A DNA stretch of 64,000 bases. Source: Lactonifactor longoviformis DSM 17459 (GTDB lineage: Bacteria > Bacillota > Clostridia > Lachnospirales > Lachnospiraceae). Below the pieces are notes generated by a model, which searched no databases, was not told the origin of the DNA, and saw nothing but the letters and a program-made list of their open reading frames with translations. The translations under genes and the position numbers were made by a program. Below, piece by piece: positions 43,777 to 54,026 of the stretch. Position 1 is the stretch's first letter. Every line of letters starts with the position of its first letter. Location of the stretch: positions 97,175 to 161,174 of the forward strand of contig NZ_FQVI01000008.1 of NCBI RefSeq assembly GCF_900129135.1, in the 5' to 3' direction.

Positions 43777-44137
43777 CTACTTTCTGTAAGACTTCATACT
43801 TGAGGGCGGCAAGGTCGGCTATGGCGGCTCGTACCTCGCCGGACAGCGCATGGTAGGGTGCGCCGTACTCGTTCAGATACCGGGCTATCTGATTGAGGTT
43901 GCCGCCGATCCTGCCGTACTCGGCGGCCAGCTTCCCGACAGCGGAAAGCAGTTCGTCATTGACCGCCGACACATGGATAACGGGGCGTATGGTCGCCCGC
44001 CGTATCGCCTGCCGGAGAAATTCCGACTGGCTGATACCATAGGGCGCAAGCCGCGCTGTGAAGTCGGCGTATTCATCTTCGGACAGCCGGGTTTTCACAA
44101 CGCGGCTGCGGTGGGGCGTGTTGTATTTCTTTCGCAT
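43739..44137 (-). CDS. mobC: MobC relaxosome protein of IME-B
   Basis: A 132-residue protein (RSRVVKTRLSEDEYADFTAR, GRIGGNLNQIARYLNEY), sister of 10098-10496. The start at 44137 has AAAGGAGG upstream. Confidence 0.9.
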   Translation of the reverse strand: MRKKYNTPHRSRVVKTRLSEDEYADFTARLAPYGISQSEFLRQAIRRATIRPVIHVSAVNDELLSAVGKLAAEYGRIGGNLNQIARYLNEYGAPYHALSGEVRAAIADLAALKYEVLQKVGDAVGNTQAYQL

Positions 44138-44179
44138 GGTCGTGACCTCCTTTCTTGCCGCATGAGCGCGGCGGGGATA

Positions 44180-44272
44180 AGCGGCGCAAGCCGCAAAGCA
44201 GGGTTTGGGGAAGGCACTCCCCAACAAGTTTCCCGCGAGGGGCAAAAACCGCAGAATTGCGGATTTTGGCAC
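44180..44272 (-). other. MobP-type oriT candidate of IME-B
   Basis: On the - strand: CTTGTTGGGGAGTGCC then TTCCCCAAACCCTGCTT, with the TTGGGGA/TCCCCAA repeat and the GCGGC-ttgc-GCCGC hairpin. This is virtually the same as IME-A 9898-9989 while the surrounding spacers have diverged. Confidence 0.7.
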
Positions 44273-44659
44273 CGTGGTAGAAACTTGCTCTCCGTGACTG
44301 CAAACTTTCTCTCACTTCCGTCCGCCACTTTTTTGGAAAACTGCAACCACAAAAGTTTGTTTCTCTTTTTCTGCTACTACTAATCCTGTAAAGGGCATTC
44401 CTGCCCGCTTTCGCTAAAATGACACCGGACGCAGTGGTTTCTACCCGGTGTTGGAGAAATCCTTTCTCTTTGCCCTCTACTACGGGTAAATGCTCCAAAT
44501 GCCAAACACCAGGGCAGAAAAATTCCCTCCTCGCTTACTACTACAACCGGCAGGGGGCAAAATGGCCGGGAGCGGAGCCGGACAACAAAAAAAGCAGTAA
44601 ATCTTTTTCAAGACTTACTGCTTTCGCTGGCCGCGTCGGTGGCGGCTGGTATTCAGTTT
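44273..44659. other. Intergenic stretch of IME-B between oriT and HTH_16 gene
   Basis: No gene seen. It contains a terminator for the HTH_16 gene (44586-44624: AAAGCAGTAAATCT/AGACTTACTGCTTT with seven T on the - strand) matching the one in IME-A at 9556-9591. Confidence 0.6.
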
Positions 44660-44872
44660 TTATGACTTGTCCGGTGGTTCGTCAAGCCGGAACTTGAATT
44701 GACAGTCAATTAACCGCTGCTTTACATAGTCCTCCACCTCGGCGTTGACCTGCCCGTTCACTTTTGAGAAATAGCGGATATATCCGGCGTAGTGGAGCAG
44801 GACAGCGTTCACGGCTTCTGGGTCGCCCTCACGGGCTTTGAGGATTGTTTCATAGGGGAGAAGTCTACTCAT
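44660..44872 (-). CDS. HTH_16-type regulator of IME-B
   Basis: A 70-residue protein (LLPYETILKAREGDPEAVNA, VLLHYAGYIRYFSKVNGQVN), sister of 9315-9515. It overlaps the sigma-like gene by 8 bases. Confidence 0.85.
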   Translation of the reverse strand: MSRLLPYETILKAREGDPEAVNAVLLHYAGYIRYFSKVNGQVNAEVEDYVKQRLIDCQFKFRLDEPPDKS

Positions 44873-45287
44873 ACCGGCTCACCCCCATTTCTTCGCGTAG
44901 CCGCTGCAAGGCAAGCTGGATATGCCGCCCCGCTGTGCTGCGTGACCGGCCAATACACGCGCCGATCACGCGCTGCGGCTGGCGCAGAAAGTAATAGCGC
45001 AGGATTTCTTCCCGCGTCTGCTCCGGCAAAACAGAGATCGCGTCGGCAAGGGCGGCGTTGCAGAGCAGGACGGTCTGACCGCAGACGGTAAATGGGTATT
45101 CCTCGTCCGGCTCCGACGCGGCAAACTGGACAAACTTCTCGTTCATCAGATAGTCAAGGGAAACTTGCCGTTCCCATTGCCGTTTAAGCTTCAAAATCTT
45201 GTCCAAGGCGGCACAGCGGATAACAGTCTTGCAAAAGGCGTTGTACCTGCGCTGGATATATTCTTGATAGGCTATCTGGTCGGTCAT
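44865..45287 (-). CDS. Sigma-70-like regulator of IME-B
   Basis: A 140-residue protein with C-terminal HTH (ISVLPEQTREEILRYYFLRQ, PQRVIGACIGRSRSTAGRHI). The start at 45287 has AAAGGGGA upstream. Related to 8879-9322 but clearly diverged in its N-terminal half. Confidence 0.85.
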   Translation of the reverse strand: MTDQIAYQEYIQRRYNAFCKTVIRCAALDKILKLKRQWERQVSLDYLMNEKFVQFAASEPDEEYPFTVCGQTVLLCNAALADAISVLPEQTREEILRYYFLRQPQRVIGACIGRSRSTAGRHIQLALQRLREEMGVSRYE

Positions 45288-45311
45288 GGAAATTCCCCTT
45301 TCTGAATAATA

Positions 45312-45425
45312 GTGCGGGGCGGTGGCACTTCTTGCTGTCGCCCCTTGATTGCCTACCAGCAAAGGCGGGCGGGGCTGTCAACGGCTGCGCATATGCGCCG
45401 TTCATCTTGACCGTTGACTGGCTCG
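45312..45425 (-). ncRNA. Conserved double-hairpin element of IME-B
   Basis: Counterpart of 8751-8860. The outer stem GTCAACGG/CCGTTGAC is at 45377-45384 and 45411-45418, and the inner stem is GCGCATATGCGC. A second hairpin with GGCGACAGCAAG...GCCACCGCC lies toward the sigma-like gene. The flanking CAGCCGAGCCA is also conserved. Confidence 0.5.
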
Positions 45426-45458
45426 GCTGGGTTTGCTATTTACCCGACAAACTTGAAT

Positions 45459-46226
45459 TTATTTTAAGCTATCACGTTTTACCTTCTTAAGCCTTACTAT
45501 CATTACCATAGGAATTTCTTTGTTGGTTTTAAAACATTCTTCATAAAATCCATCAATGACAAATCCAGCTCTAAAACAAAGGTTAAAAATATCTTGTATG
45601 GAACGATGATAATAAATCTGCTCTTTCGGTTGCCCTTCAATCGCTATATCATAGTAACTGTGCGGTGTCATATATTTTTCAGTCAACGTGACAAAACAAG
45701 GGTGTTGCGTTGCAAAGACAAAAATTCCGCTTTCCTGCAACAGTTCATAAACAGCCATAAGAAGTGGTTCAATATCCGTAATATCCATAATTGCCATATT
45801 AGAAACTGCTTTCGTAAAGGCTCGATTTCTTTTTAATTCTAATATACTTTTTCTATCGGTCGCATCCGCCACACAAAATTCAATTTGTTTTGCATATTGT
45901 GATTGCCGTCTTTTAGCCAATTCTATCATTTTTTTGCTGTAATCAAAAGCGACAACCGAAGCGCCTCTTTGTGCAAGATACGAAGAATAATTTCCATTGC
46001 CACACGCAATATCCAAAATGTAATCCGCAGGATTAGGAGATAGAAGTTCCGTTACTTTGGGACGCACTACCTCTCTGTGAAATTCATTAGATTCGTCACC
46101 CATTGCATTATCCCAAAATTGTGCGTTCTCCTCCCAGATTTTTTTACTTTCCTCTGTTCCCATGTTCTCTCCCACTCCCCAAATTTGCTTTTTTGCTTCC
46201 ATTAAATCTTCCTTACTATATTCCAT
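45459..46226 (-). CDS. Class I SAM-dependent methyltransferase
   Basis: A 255-residue AT-rich gene. SAM-binding motif I is YILDIACGNGNYSSYLAQRG, followed by VVAFDYSKKMIELAKRR and a later FVFATQHPCF. A small-molecule or protein substrate is possible; none can be named. The start at 46226 has GGAGGG upstream. It lies directly downstream of tet(W), an association I recall from other tet(W) elements. Its AT content differs from both tet(W) and the IME backbone. Confidence 0.8.
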   Translation of the reverse strand: MEYSKEDLMEAKKQIWGVGENMGTEESKKIWEENAQFWDNAMGDESNEFHREVVRPKVTELLSPNPADYILDIACGNGNYSSYLAQRGASVVAFDYSKKMIELAKRRQSQYAKQIEFCVADATDRKSILELKRNRAFTKAVSNMAIMDITDIEPLLMAVYELLQESGIFVFATQHPCFVTLTEKYMTPHSYYDIAIEGQPKEQIYYHRSIQDIFNLCFRAGFVIDGFYEECFKTNKEIPMVMIVRLKKVKRDSLK

Positions 46227-46276
46227 TGTTACCCTCCATAACTTCTGATTGTTGCCGTCTTGACGATTATGTATCT

Positions 46277-48196
46277 TTACATTACCTTCTGAAACATATG
46301 GCGCACCTTGTCCAGGCGGCTGTTTGGACGGCGGGGCTGGATGACCGGCTGACCGACAGCGGCCTGATATCCTTTCAGCTCTGTAAGGCATACGCTCCGC
46401 CCGTTGGTGTAAAAGGCCAGATCAGTACGGTATGCCTGTATACAGCGGGCGGGAATCTCGCCAGTAAAGACAACTTCATCCTTTTTTACCTGGGCCGTTT
46501 CGATGGTGGCACAGTATTTCGGTGCATCATGATAAGCCCTGGAAAGGTATTCCTGGGGCGCATAGAGGATGAAGGAGAGATAAGGTTCCAGCAGCTGCGT
46601 CCCCGATTCCTTCAATGCCTGTTCCAATACAATCGGGGCCAATGAGCGGAAGTCCGCCGGCGTGCTGACCGGACTGTAATAAAGCCCGTATTCAAAGCAA
46701 ATCTTACAGTCCGTTACGTTCCAGCCGAACAAGCCCTGCTCCAGCCCGTAACGGATACCATCCCTGACAGCGTTTTGAAAACTCTGGTTCAAGTATCCCA
46801 GCGAAACCCGGCTCTCGTATTGTACACCGGAGCCAAGCGAGAGTGGTGTAACAGACAGTCCTATGGATGCCCAAAACGGGTTGGGCGGCACCTCGATATG
46901 GATGGTGTGGCTGGCTGCTTTGAGCGGCCGCTCCATATAAATGACGGAGGGTTCCTTTACCACTGTTTCAAGCTTGTATTTTTCCGACAGCAAAGCGGAA
47001 ACAACCTCCAACTGCACCCGGCCCAAAAAAGAAAGAATGATCTCATGGGTGATGGAATCCACTTCGCAACGCAAAAGCGGGTCAGTATCCGCAAGTTGCG
47101 TAAGAGCGTCCAGCAGCCGTTCTCTTTGCGCTGCCGTTTTCGGCGCAATCGTCGTCCGCAGCATGGGGAGGGGGTCCTCGCGCCACCTTTTACGAGGGAG
47201 CCGGGTTTGGTCCCCTAATACATCGTTTAACCTCACGCTGTCGCTGGGAAGGATAACAATTTCACCCTGATAAGCGGTGTCTGTCCGAACAATTTCCCCT
47301 TTGGATGGAATACGCATCTCTGTGATTTTCAGCTTTTCTCTCCCGGCCAGGGCCACCGTATCCCGCAGGCGCAGCGTTCCGCTGTATAACCGTAGATAGA
47401 CACGCCGCTGGCCGCAATCGGTGTACTCAACCTTGAAAACGCTGCCGCATAGGGCGGCGCCCCCCTGTTCCCCAATCGGTTGGAACAGCCCTGTCACCGC
47501 ATCCATCAACGGTTGAATGCCAAGGCCATTTTTGGCGCTGCCATGATAGACTGGGAACAGGGAGGCGTCTTGAACCCGCTGCTGTTCCTCCCGCGCAAGT
47601 TTTTCCCGGCTGATTGGTTCTCCTGCGATATACTTTTCCAATAATTCATCGTTATTTTCGATGACCGCATCCCATGCTTCTATGTCGGTATTTTCCTCCA
47701 GGACTATTTCCGGGGACAGCGACACCGTCTGCTTGATGATAATATCGGCGGAGAGCTTATCCCGAACAGACTGAACCACGCTCTGCAAATCAACGCCAGC
47801 CTGGTCGATCTTGTTGATAAAGATAACGGTGGGAATGTTCATTTTCCGCAGGGCATGGAACAGAATACGGGTCTGGGCCTGCACGCCATCTTTAGCGGAG
47901 ATCACCAAGATGGCCCCATCTAAAACAGCCAAAGAGCGGTACACCTCCGCCAAAAAATCCATGTGGCCGGGCGTATCCACAATGTTAACTTTACATCTGT
48001 GCCACTGGAAGGAAGTGACTGCCGCTTGAATGGTAATCCCACGCTGCCGCTCCAAAAACATGGTGTCCGTCCTCGTTGTCCCTTTTTCGACGCTCCCCGG
48101 TTCTGAAATGGCTCCGCTGGCATATAGCAGGCTCTCCGTCAAGGTCGTCTTTCCAGCGTCTACATGGGCAAGAATTCCAATATTGATTATTTTCAT
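46277..48196 (-). CDS. tet(W): Tetracycline resistance ribosomal protection protein Tet(W)
   Basis: A 639-residue translational GTPase that dislodges tetracycline from the ribosome. The G1 motif is AHVDAGKT (10-17), followed by G3 DTPGHMDF and NKID. Length and sequence ([21 protein letters not shown]-terminus [11 protein letters not shown]) match Tet(W) as I know it. It is intact. Expression is controlled by the leader peptide and attenuator upstream (48229-48300). Confidence 0.97.
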   Translation of the reverse strand: MKIINIGILAHVDAGKTTLTESLLYASGAISEPGSVEKGTTRTDTMFLERQRGITIQAAVTSFQWHRCKVNIVDTPGHMDFLAEVYRSLAVLDGAILVISAKDGVQAQTRILFHALRKMNIPTVIFINKIDQAGVDLQSVVQSVRDKLSADIIIKQTVSLSPEIVLEENTDIEAWDAVIENNDELLEKYIAGEPISREKLAREEQQRVQDASLFPVYHGSAKNGLGIQPLMDAVTGLFQPIGEQGGAALCGSVFKVEYTDCGQRRVYLRLYSGTLRLRDTVALAGREKLKITEMRIPSKGEIVRTDTAYQGEIVILPSDSVRLNDVLGDQTRLPRKRWREDPLPMLRTTIAPKTAAQRERLLDALTQLADTDPLLRCEVDSITHEIILSFLGRVQLEVVSALLSEKYKLETVVKEPSVIYMERPLKAASHTIHIEVPPNPFWASIGLSVTPLSLGSGVQYESRVSLGYLNQSFQNAVRDGIRYGLEQGLFGWNVTDCKICFEYGLYYSPVSTPADFRSLAPIVLEQALKESGTQLLEPYLSFILYAPQEYLSRAYHDAPKYCATIETAQVKKDEVVFTGEIPARCIQAYRTDLAFYTNGRSVCLTELKGYQAAVGQPVIQPRRPNSRLDKVRHMFQKVM

Positions 48197-48228
48197 GTGA
48201 TTGTCCTCCCTTTACAGCCCCAAAGGGC

Positions 48229-48270
48229 ATAAAAATCCCCAGCAGTAAAATACTTTTACCACTGGGGATT
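48229..48270 (-). terminator. tet(W) attenuator
   Basis: On the - strand AATCCCCAGTGGTAAAAGTA pairs with TTTTACTGCTGGGGATT and is followed by TTTAT. The first arm overlaps the end of the leader frame, so translation of the leader should affect hairpin formation. Confidence 0.8.
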
Positions 48271-48300
48271 ATAAGTTGCGGACATACACATATACAGCAT
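48256..48300 (-). CDS. tet(W) leader peptide
   Basis: A short frame encoding MLYMCMSATYNPQW, followed by the attenuator. Comparable leaders precede tet(M) and tet(O). Confidence 0.75.
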   Translation of the reverse strand: MLYMCMSATYNPQW

Positions 48301-48836
48301 ACACCTGTTTGTGATTGCTGTTTTTGGGGATATGTCAAAATTGATAAGGCAAAAGTATTCTTAAATTGGGTACAAAAAACTAAGCCCCTACAAAAGGAGC
48401 TATCATAATCCTTTGTTCCCACTATTTGATTATAGTTTTATTTAAGAATACCTTGCCGCATATTTTTTACTCCTTTTCTGGATTAAATCATTGTATCACA
48501 TCAGTTTTAGGAAAGCAAGTACCTAAAAGAAATTTTTCTTCCCCTTATATGTAACAATCATACCGGCTTCCTAGCGTTCAGAATGTTTTCTGCTGTCTGC
48601 TGTGGTGTTTGGTTGGAATTGTCCAACCAAAAGCCGATCCGTGGTGTTGTCTGCATTTTACTAAATACAAATTCAATGTATACAGAAAGATATAAGGAGT
48701 GGGAGGGATTCCGCCGTAGTTGGCATTGTAGGAAAATCCAAAAGTTTAGATTTTCCCACAATGCTTATCTTTTGGTCTTTGGTTCGGAATAGTGTAGTGC
48801 TGGCGGTCTATCTCTTGTTTTCGGTTGCTTGCTTCC
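48301..48836. other. AT-rich tet(W) upstream region and left end of IME-B
   Basis: No gene found. It holds the tet(W) promoter area (a TTGACA occurs on the - strand at about 48337-48332), and two hairpins: GGTTGGAATTGTCCAACC near 48610-48628 and GGAAAATCC...GGATTTTCC-like arms near 48731-48760. It ends at the maff2 junction. Confidence 0.5.
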
Positions 48837-48977
48837 TTACCGTACATGAGCATTACTGGCAGGGTTGTCCTGACCGTAACCTTCCAGGAGGTTGATGCCG
48901 CCCCACACGCACAGGCCGCCGCCCAGCGCGATCACCAGAGTCTGCAATACGTCGATAGCGTTAGTGAAAAAATCCAT
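48837..48977 (-). pseudogene. maff2 gene of ICE-2, N-terminal half interrupted by IME-B
   Basis: The frame MDFFTNAIDVLQTLVIALGG...GYGQDNPASN is Maff2. It is cut after the same residue as the ICE-1 copy and ends with the same IME-encoded NAHVR-stop. The C-terminal half is not in the window, as expected if ICE-1 plus the rest of IME-B lie in between. Confidence 0.9.
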
Positions 48978-49009
48978 AAATCATATTTCCTTTCTTCGTT
49001 GTAGAATTG

Positions 49010-50486
49010 TTATTGAAGGTCTGCTGCTGCCAATTCGTACATCTCGAAAGGCTCATCCGGCTTCACGATAGCCGGTTTGCGTTTCATGTACCGTTCCATA
49101 TCAAAGAGGTACTTCTTGTCGGCGTCGGCGGTGTATTTGTAATTCGGATGCTTCGTCAGGTCGTACTTGTCCGAGAGAAACGGGCGCACGCCCCGCAGCA
49201 TGAAGATACACTTGCCTCCGTCCATTACCGCCAATTCGTCTTGTGTCATCAGCTCCTTTCCTAATTTTTGATAGGTGAGGCCGTGAGAAACCTGGCTGCC
49301 ACGGTTTTCCGATTGATTGAAACTGTCAATCGTTTCTTTCCCCAGCAGCTCCGAAATTTCTTTCAGAGTGGATTTCTCCTTGCCTCCCAAAAACAAGGTG
49401 CTGTCGCAGTTGCCCACGATGGTATCCGCCGCGTCCTTGTAGATGGTCTTTAACTGGCTTTGGCTCTGCAAAATAATAGAAGCCGATATTTCACGGCTTC
49501 GGATGGTGGCGATCAGCTTATCAAAGTTTGGTATCTGACCGATGTTGGCGAACTCGTCCAGGAGGCACCGCACATGGACCGGCAGGCGCCCCCCGTAGAA
49601 GTCGTCCGCCTTGTCACACAGCAGGTTGAAAAGCTGGGAGTACATGAGCGCCGCCACGAAATTAAAGGTCGAGTCCGTGTCCGATAAAATCACGAACAGC
49701 GCCGATTTGCGGTCGCCCAGGGTATCCAGCTCCAGTTCGTCCTCCACCATGAGGTCCCGCAGCTCTTGGATGTCAAAGGGAGAGAGGCGGGCGCCGCAGG
49801 AAATCAGTATGGATTTCAGAGTTTTGCCCGCGGCCATTTTGAATTTGCGGTATTGCTTCACAGCGAAGTGGTCCGGGTGCTCTTTCTCCAGCTTGGCGAA
49901 CAGCAGGTCCACGGGAGACTGAAACTCCTCGTCGTCCTCTCTGGCCTCGCTGGCGTTGATGAGGTCCAGCAGGGTGATGAAGTTGCGCTCCTCCGGCTCC
50001 GCCTCGTACCAGATGTAGCCGATGAGGGCGGAATAGTACAGGCGTTCGGCCTTGACCCAAAAATCCTCGGAACTCTTTTCGCCCTCGCCCTTGGTGTTGA
50101 GGATCAGGGCGTTCACCAGCTTCAAAATATCCTTCTCTGAGCGGATGTACGCCAGGGGATTATATCTCATGGATTTCTTGAAGTTGATGAGGTTCAGACT
50201 TTTAATGCGGTATCCCTTGCGGTCCAGCAGGGTCCCCACCTCATTCAGGATGGTGCCTTTGGGGTCCGTGACCACATAGGAGGAATGGCACTGGAGCAGG
50301 TTGGGCTTGACAAAAAATCTCGTTTTGCCGCTGCCGGAACCGCCGATGACCAGGATATTTTTGTTCCTAGCGTACTTGGGTTCCTTTGGGCGGCTCGACA
50401 TGGTGATCCGCTCCGTCTGGGTGAGCAGGACATTTTGAGAAAAGTCCTTGTCCATGTAAGGGGCGATGTCGGCGGGGGTGCCCCAT
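49010..50486 (-). pseudogene. T4CP (VirD4-like) of ICE-2, C-terminal part
   Basis: About 490 residues of the coupling ATPase, with Walker A VIGGSGSGKTRFF, DPKG, and Walker B CLLDEFANIGQIP. It ends YELAAADLQ. The frame is open upstream of the ATG at 50455 (WGTPADIAPYMDKDFSQN) to the junction at 50486. It lacks the N-terminal membrane part, which is at 61276-61570. A soluble fragment from 50455 would keep the ATPase but lose membrane anchoring. Confidence 0.92.
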
Positions 50487-50544
50487 GAAGCGTTTTGTCA
50501 AGTGCTTTTCGCAATTTATTGACGCAAAACAGGATTTTTTCAAG

Positions 50545-50576
50545 AGAAAAGCCCCATGCGGTCAACATGGGGCGAG
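50545..50576 (-). terminator. Terminator of the primase-ATPase gene
   Basis: GCCCCATG-ttgaccg-CATGGGGC followed by TTTTCTC on the - strand, at the end of IME-D. Confidence 0.75.
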
Positions 50577-50631
50577 TTGATAAAGTGAAAGTGCGAAAGT
50601 GCAAGGTGCAAAGGCTCTGCGTTTTGCACTT

Positions 50632-52515
50632 TCATTTTGCAGTTTCGGGCGGCTGCTTCTTCTTGATGAAGTTGTACCATTGACTTCCAACGCGCCTTGC
50701 GCCCAATATGCCGCCCATGCTGCGCTTGGCATTTTGTACCGTTCTTTCGGATATTCCGGCTTCGGCTGCCGCCTTGACAATATCCTCGCTTGCCATTTCC
50801 TTACCGTCTGCAAGTAAATCGAGTATCAACCTTTCCGCTTGCTCGGTCTTGGTTTCGGTGTTGCCGCCTGTGCCGGACAGCAGTTCATCAGCGGTAATGT
50901 CATATTCGCCTATCCATGAAAAGCCGCTTTCCGCGCCCAACGAAAACGCCATAGGCTTACCCTCCGGTGCAAGGGAAGATTTGTCGTGAATGATAACGCG
51001 CACATTCGGCTCTCGTTTCACGCGCCCTATGAGCAGCACACTACGAGCGGCGGCTCGGAAGTCGATAGAGCCTAATCCCCGGTATGCGCTCTGACCTCCG
51101 GCAGCTTTGTTCAAGTGCCCGATAAGCACAACGGCACACCCGGTACGCTCTGCAACTTCGGCAAGGCGGCGAAAGATAGGGCGTATTTCGTTTGCCTTGT
51201 TCATATCCGTTTTTTCGCCTACATACGCCTGTATGGGGTCAAGGATTATAAGACGCGCCCCGGTCTGCCGGATTGCCCTTTCTATGCGTTCATCGGATAA
51301 GGACAATTCCTGTTTGCCCTCGTCAATGACAAGTACCCGGTCAAGGTCTGCGTCCGCTTCCATAAGGCGCGGCTTGACGGTATCGCCCAAACCGTCCTCT
51401 GCGGTCTGATAGATAACATTAAAAGGCTCATGCTCTGCCATAGCCGGAAAGGGCTTGCGGTTGGTACAGGCGGCGCAAAGGCGCAGGGCAAGGGTGGTTT
51501 TTCCCTCGCCGGGGTTGCCCTGTACGATTGTTACCTTTCCAAAAGGGATATACGGCTCCCATAGCCATTCAACGGTCTGTGTGTCAACCTCGCTCATGCG
51601 GATAATTTCAACGGTTTCTTCCTGTTGCGGCTCACGCAAGCCATAGACAGCTTCGCGCAGATATTTTCCGTCTGTAATTTCCTCTTTACGCTGTAAAACC
51701 TCGTTCCAGTCTTTGAACAACGGTACAAGGCGATTGACGGTGTAGCCTTGGGGGATAATGCTGTTAAGGCGGCTGCAAGCGTCTGTCCCGGCTTTGTCGC
51801 TGTCAAGGCAGAGATAGACGGTCTTGATATTCGGACGGTCAGAGAGAAAACGCAGCAGGGCTTTTTCACTCACGCCGCCCAATGACAGATAGCTTTGTTT
51901 CTGCCATTCCTTTTTGAACAGGCAGAGGAAAGATAACAGGTCAATGGGGGCTTCAAAGACAAAAAGCCTTTCGCCCTCGCCCCGGTAGCAGAAGTTAAAA
52001 GTCTTGTCGCTGCCTTTCACATCAAGCCGGAAGCTGCCCACCGTTCCCCGTTGGTGGGCATATCTCGGTATGCCGCTTTCATCTCTGCCGACAAATACGG
52101 CGTTATGGTGGGCGGCTTCCTCGTAGAGATCGCCGCAGGAAAAGAAAAAGCCCGACACATCTTCATCAATGCGCCGGGCGGCTGTAAGGTAGTTCCTCGC
52201 TGTTTGGTTGTCGGGGCTTTTGGGTGGTAGTCTGAATTGCAGATAGACGGGTGGGGGTGCTTCGCCCCGTTCGCCTATCAGCATTTCAACGGCTTCAAGA
52301 AAACTTTTGCCGTAAAACTCCATGACAAAATCAATCGGACCGCCGCCTTTGCTCTGGCTGTGCCGATACCATCTGTTTTCTCTGACCGTCAAGCTGTCGT
52401 GCCGTTTCCAACGGTACTCCTGTCCGGCGCGTTCAAGCTGTTCGCCCTGGGCTTGCAGGAATGATACAAGGTCGGTCTGATTTGCCCGGTCAATCTGTTC
52501 TTTGGTGTAGGTCAT
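50632..52515 (-). CDS. Primase-helicase fusion: DUF3991/Toprim plus RecA-like RepA-type ATPase
   Basis: A 627-residue replication protein. The N-terminal part (about 1-300) has a DUF3991/Toprim-like region (FVFEAPIDLLSFLCLF...VYLCLDSDKAG). The C-terminal part has Walker A QGNPGEGKTTLAL near 335 and LIILDPIQAYVG, as in RepA/AAA_25 hexameric helicases. It ends with an HTH-like segment. It overlaps the relaxase gene by four bases. It would replicate IME-D after excision or transfer, replacing the organizer/loader pair of the other elements. Confidence 0.85.
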   Translation of the reverse strand: MTYTKEQIDRANQTDLVSFLQAQGEQLERAGQEYRWKRHDSLTVRENRWYRHSQSKGGGPIDFVMEFYGKSFLEAVEMLIGERGEAPPPVYLQFRLPPKSPDNQTARNYLTAARRIDEDVSGFFFSCGDLYEEAAHHNAVFVGRDESGIPRYAHQRGTVGSFRLDVKGSDKTFNFCYRGEGERLFVFEAPIDLLSFLCLFKKEWQKQSYLSLGGVSEKALLRFLSDRPNIKTVYLCLDSDKAGTDACSRLNSIIPQGYTVNRLVPLFKDWNEVLQRKEEITDGKYLREAVYGLREPQQEETVEIIRMSEVDTQTVEWLWEPYIPFGKVTIVQGNPGEGKTTLALRLCAACTNRKPFPAMAEHEPFNVIYQTAEDGLGDTVKPRLMEADADLDRVLVIDEGKQELSLSDERIERAIRQTGARLIILDPIQAYVGEKTDMNKANEIRPIFRRLAEVAERTGCAVVLIGHLNKAAGGQSAYRGLGSIDFRAAARSVLLIGRVKREPNVRVIIHDKSSLAPEGKPMAFSLGAESGFSWIGEYDITADELLSGTGGNTETKTEQAERLILDLLADGKEMASEDIVKAAAEAGISERTVQNAKRSMGGILGARRVGSQWYNFIKKKQPPETAK

Positions 52516-54026
52516 AGGGAAATATCCTCCTTTTTGCGTCTTGGTGTTTGGTGTGTCTGTTCCTGTGTGCGCTGCTCGGCTTGCTCTACAATATCAATGC
52601 ACTTTCGGATTTGCTGTAACTCCTTAACCTCGCTGCGCTTTGTTTTCAGTTCTTCATATTCGCCTGTGGATTGGGCTTTCAGTTCGTCAAATTCTTTCTG
52701 CCACTCGGACACCTTGAAAGACTTTGTACCCTCCGGCAGATTTGCGTGCAGGAAACGGTTGGCGGCGTTCCAGATAATGAGGTCGCTTTCGTGGGCTTGC
52801 TCAAATTTTTCTCTCTTTTTGCCCCATCCGTTTTTCAGCGTTTTCAGTTCATCGTGAATGGGCTTCAAGCGGTTGTAGTTGCTGCCATGCTCGATAAACT
52901 TTTCCAATGTCCTCATGCGCTTCTGCTTGGCAACAACGCTTGTATTCAGCCGCTTTGCTTCTTCATCAACAGAGGAAAGGGCAGCGTCCAAATCTTCAAG
53001 GGTAGCAATGCCCTTGCTTTGCAGATAGACAATCGCCTTGCTGATTTTTTGCAATTCCCCGGCAGTATGCTGTTGCTGCCAGCCCTGTGAATACTTCCGG
53101 CTTTTCTCTCGTTCAATGCTCAAATACCTTGTAAGCAGCGTGGCAATATCGGGAGAGTGCGGGGCAGCTTGCAGTTGCTTCTTAGCGGCGAAAACCTCCG
53201 CAAGCCATTCTTTCAAGCTGTCGATATAGCCCCGGATTTCCCGCATAAGTCGGTTGGTCTTTTGTATCATGCGGTTGATTTCTCCCTTGTCGGTGGCTAT
53301 GCCTTTCTTCTCCATTTGGGAAGCTGCAACACCCATGTGGACGGTGGGGAGTTCCTCAATACCACGCTCTGCATGGCTGCGGTGGTCGATACGCTCCGCG
53401 CTGCCGCTTCGCTCTAAATAGTCGTTGGCAAGGTCAGCCCACGCCTTGCGCCATAGGTCGGCGTTCTCCTGCCTGTTCCAGTCCATAAGGTCAACCTTGC
53501 GCGTCTTGTATCTGCCGCTTGGCAGCTTTACGCGCTCCCCATTTTCGTCAAGGACATATTCCTTTTTTGACTTCGCCGCCCATGTGCCTTTTTCATCAAG
53601 GGGGCGCATAGTCAAAAGGATATGAGCGTGTGGGTTGCCGTTGCCTGTGTCGTGGATATTGAAGTCGGCGCACATTCCTTTGGAAACAAATTGAGAGGAA
53701 CAGTATTCCCGGACAAGGCGGGTCTGTTCCTCTCTTGAAAGTTCAACAGGTAGGGCGATTTCGATTTCCCTCGCAAGCTGTGAGTTATTCGATTTTTCGA
53801 TTTGCTCCACGCTGTTCCATAGAATAGAACGGTCAGAGAAAGAGGGTGGGGCATGGGGCGGCAGCATGATTTCAGAATGAACAACGCCGCCTTTTCTTGT
53901 ATAGTCGTGGGTCAGTCCGTCCCACTCGTTTGTCAGCTTCTCTCCGGCGCGGTAGGCTGCTGCGGCTACGGCAGATTTGCCCTTTCCCCGGCTGACAATC
54001 TTAATGCTGCAATGGTAGATTGCGAT
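52512..54026 (-). CDS. mobA: MobQ (MobA/MobL family) relaxase of IME-D
   Basis: About 504 residues, with AIYHCSIKIVSRGKGKSAVA, AAAYRAGEKLTNEWDG and metal-binding GNPHAHILLTMRPL. A long coiled-coil C-terminal half follows. Upstream frame to 54233 covers the structured leader and oriT side and is not coding. The Shine-Dalgarno GGGAGG (54039-54034) is followed 7 bases later by ATC GCA ATC TAC; no ATG/GTG/TTG is near. So initiation at AUC is inferred, paralleling the AUA start of the IME-C relaxase. Confidence 0.9.
   Translation of the reverse strand: MAIYHCSIKIVSRGKGKSAVAAAAYRAGEKLTNEWDGLTHDYTRKGGVVHSEIMLPPHAPPSFSDRSILWNSVEQIEKSNNSQLAREIEIALPVELSREEQTRLVREYCSSQFVSKGMCADFNIHDTGNGNPHAHILLTMRPLDEKGTWAAKSKKEYVLDENGERVKLPSGRYKTRKVDLMDWNRQENADLWRKAWADLANDYLERSGSAERIDHRSHAERGIEELPTVHMGVAASQMEKKGIATDKGEINRMIQKTNRLMREIRGYIDSLKEWLAEVFAAKKQLQAAPHSPDIATLLTRYLSIEREKSRKYSQGWQQQHTAGELQKISKAIVYLQSKGIATLEDLDAALSSVDEEAKRLNTSVVAKQKRMRTLEKFIEHGSNYNRLKPIHDELKTLKNGWGKKREKFEQAHESDLIIWNAANRFLHANLPEGTKSFKVSEWQKEFDELKAQSTGEYEELKTKRSEVKELQQIRKCIDIVEQAEQRTQEQTHQTPRRKKEDISL

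Noticed and set aside
50577..50640. Direct repeats of GAAAGTGC type at the IME-D end
   Set aside because: Short and irregular; they may be attachment-site arms but I cannot distinguish this from chance.
53612..53884. 90-residue - strand frame inside the IME-D relaxase
   Set aside because: Out of frame with the relaxase, no ribosome site; a shadow.
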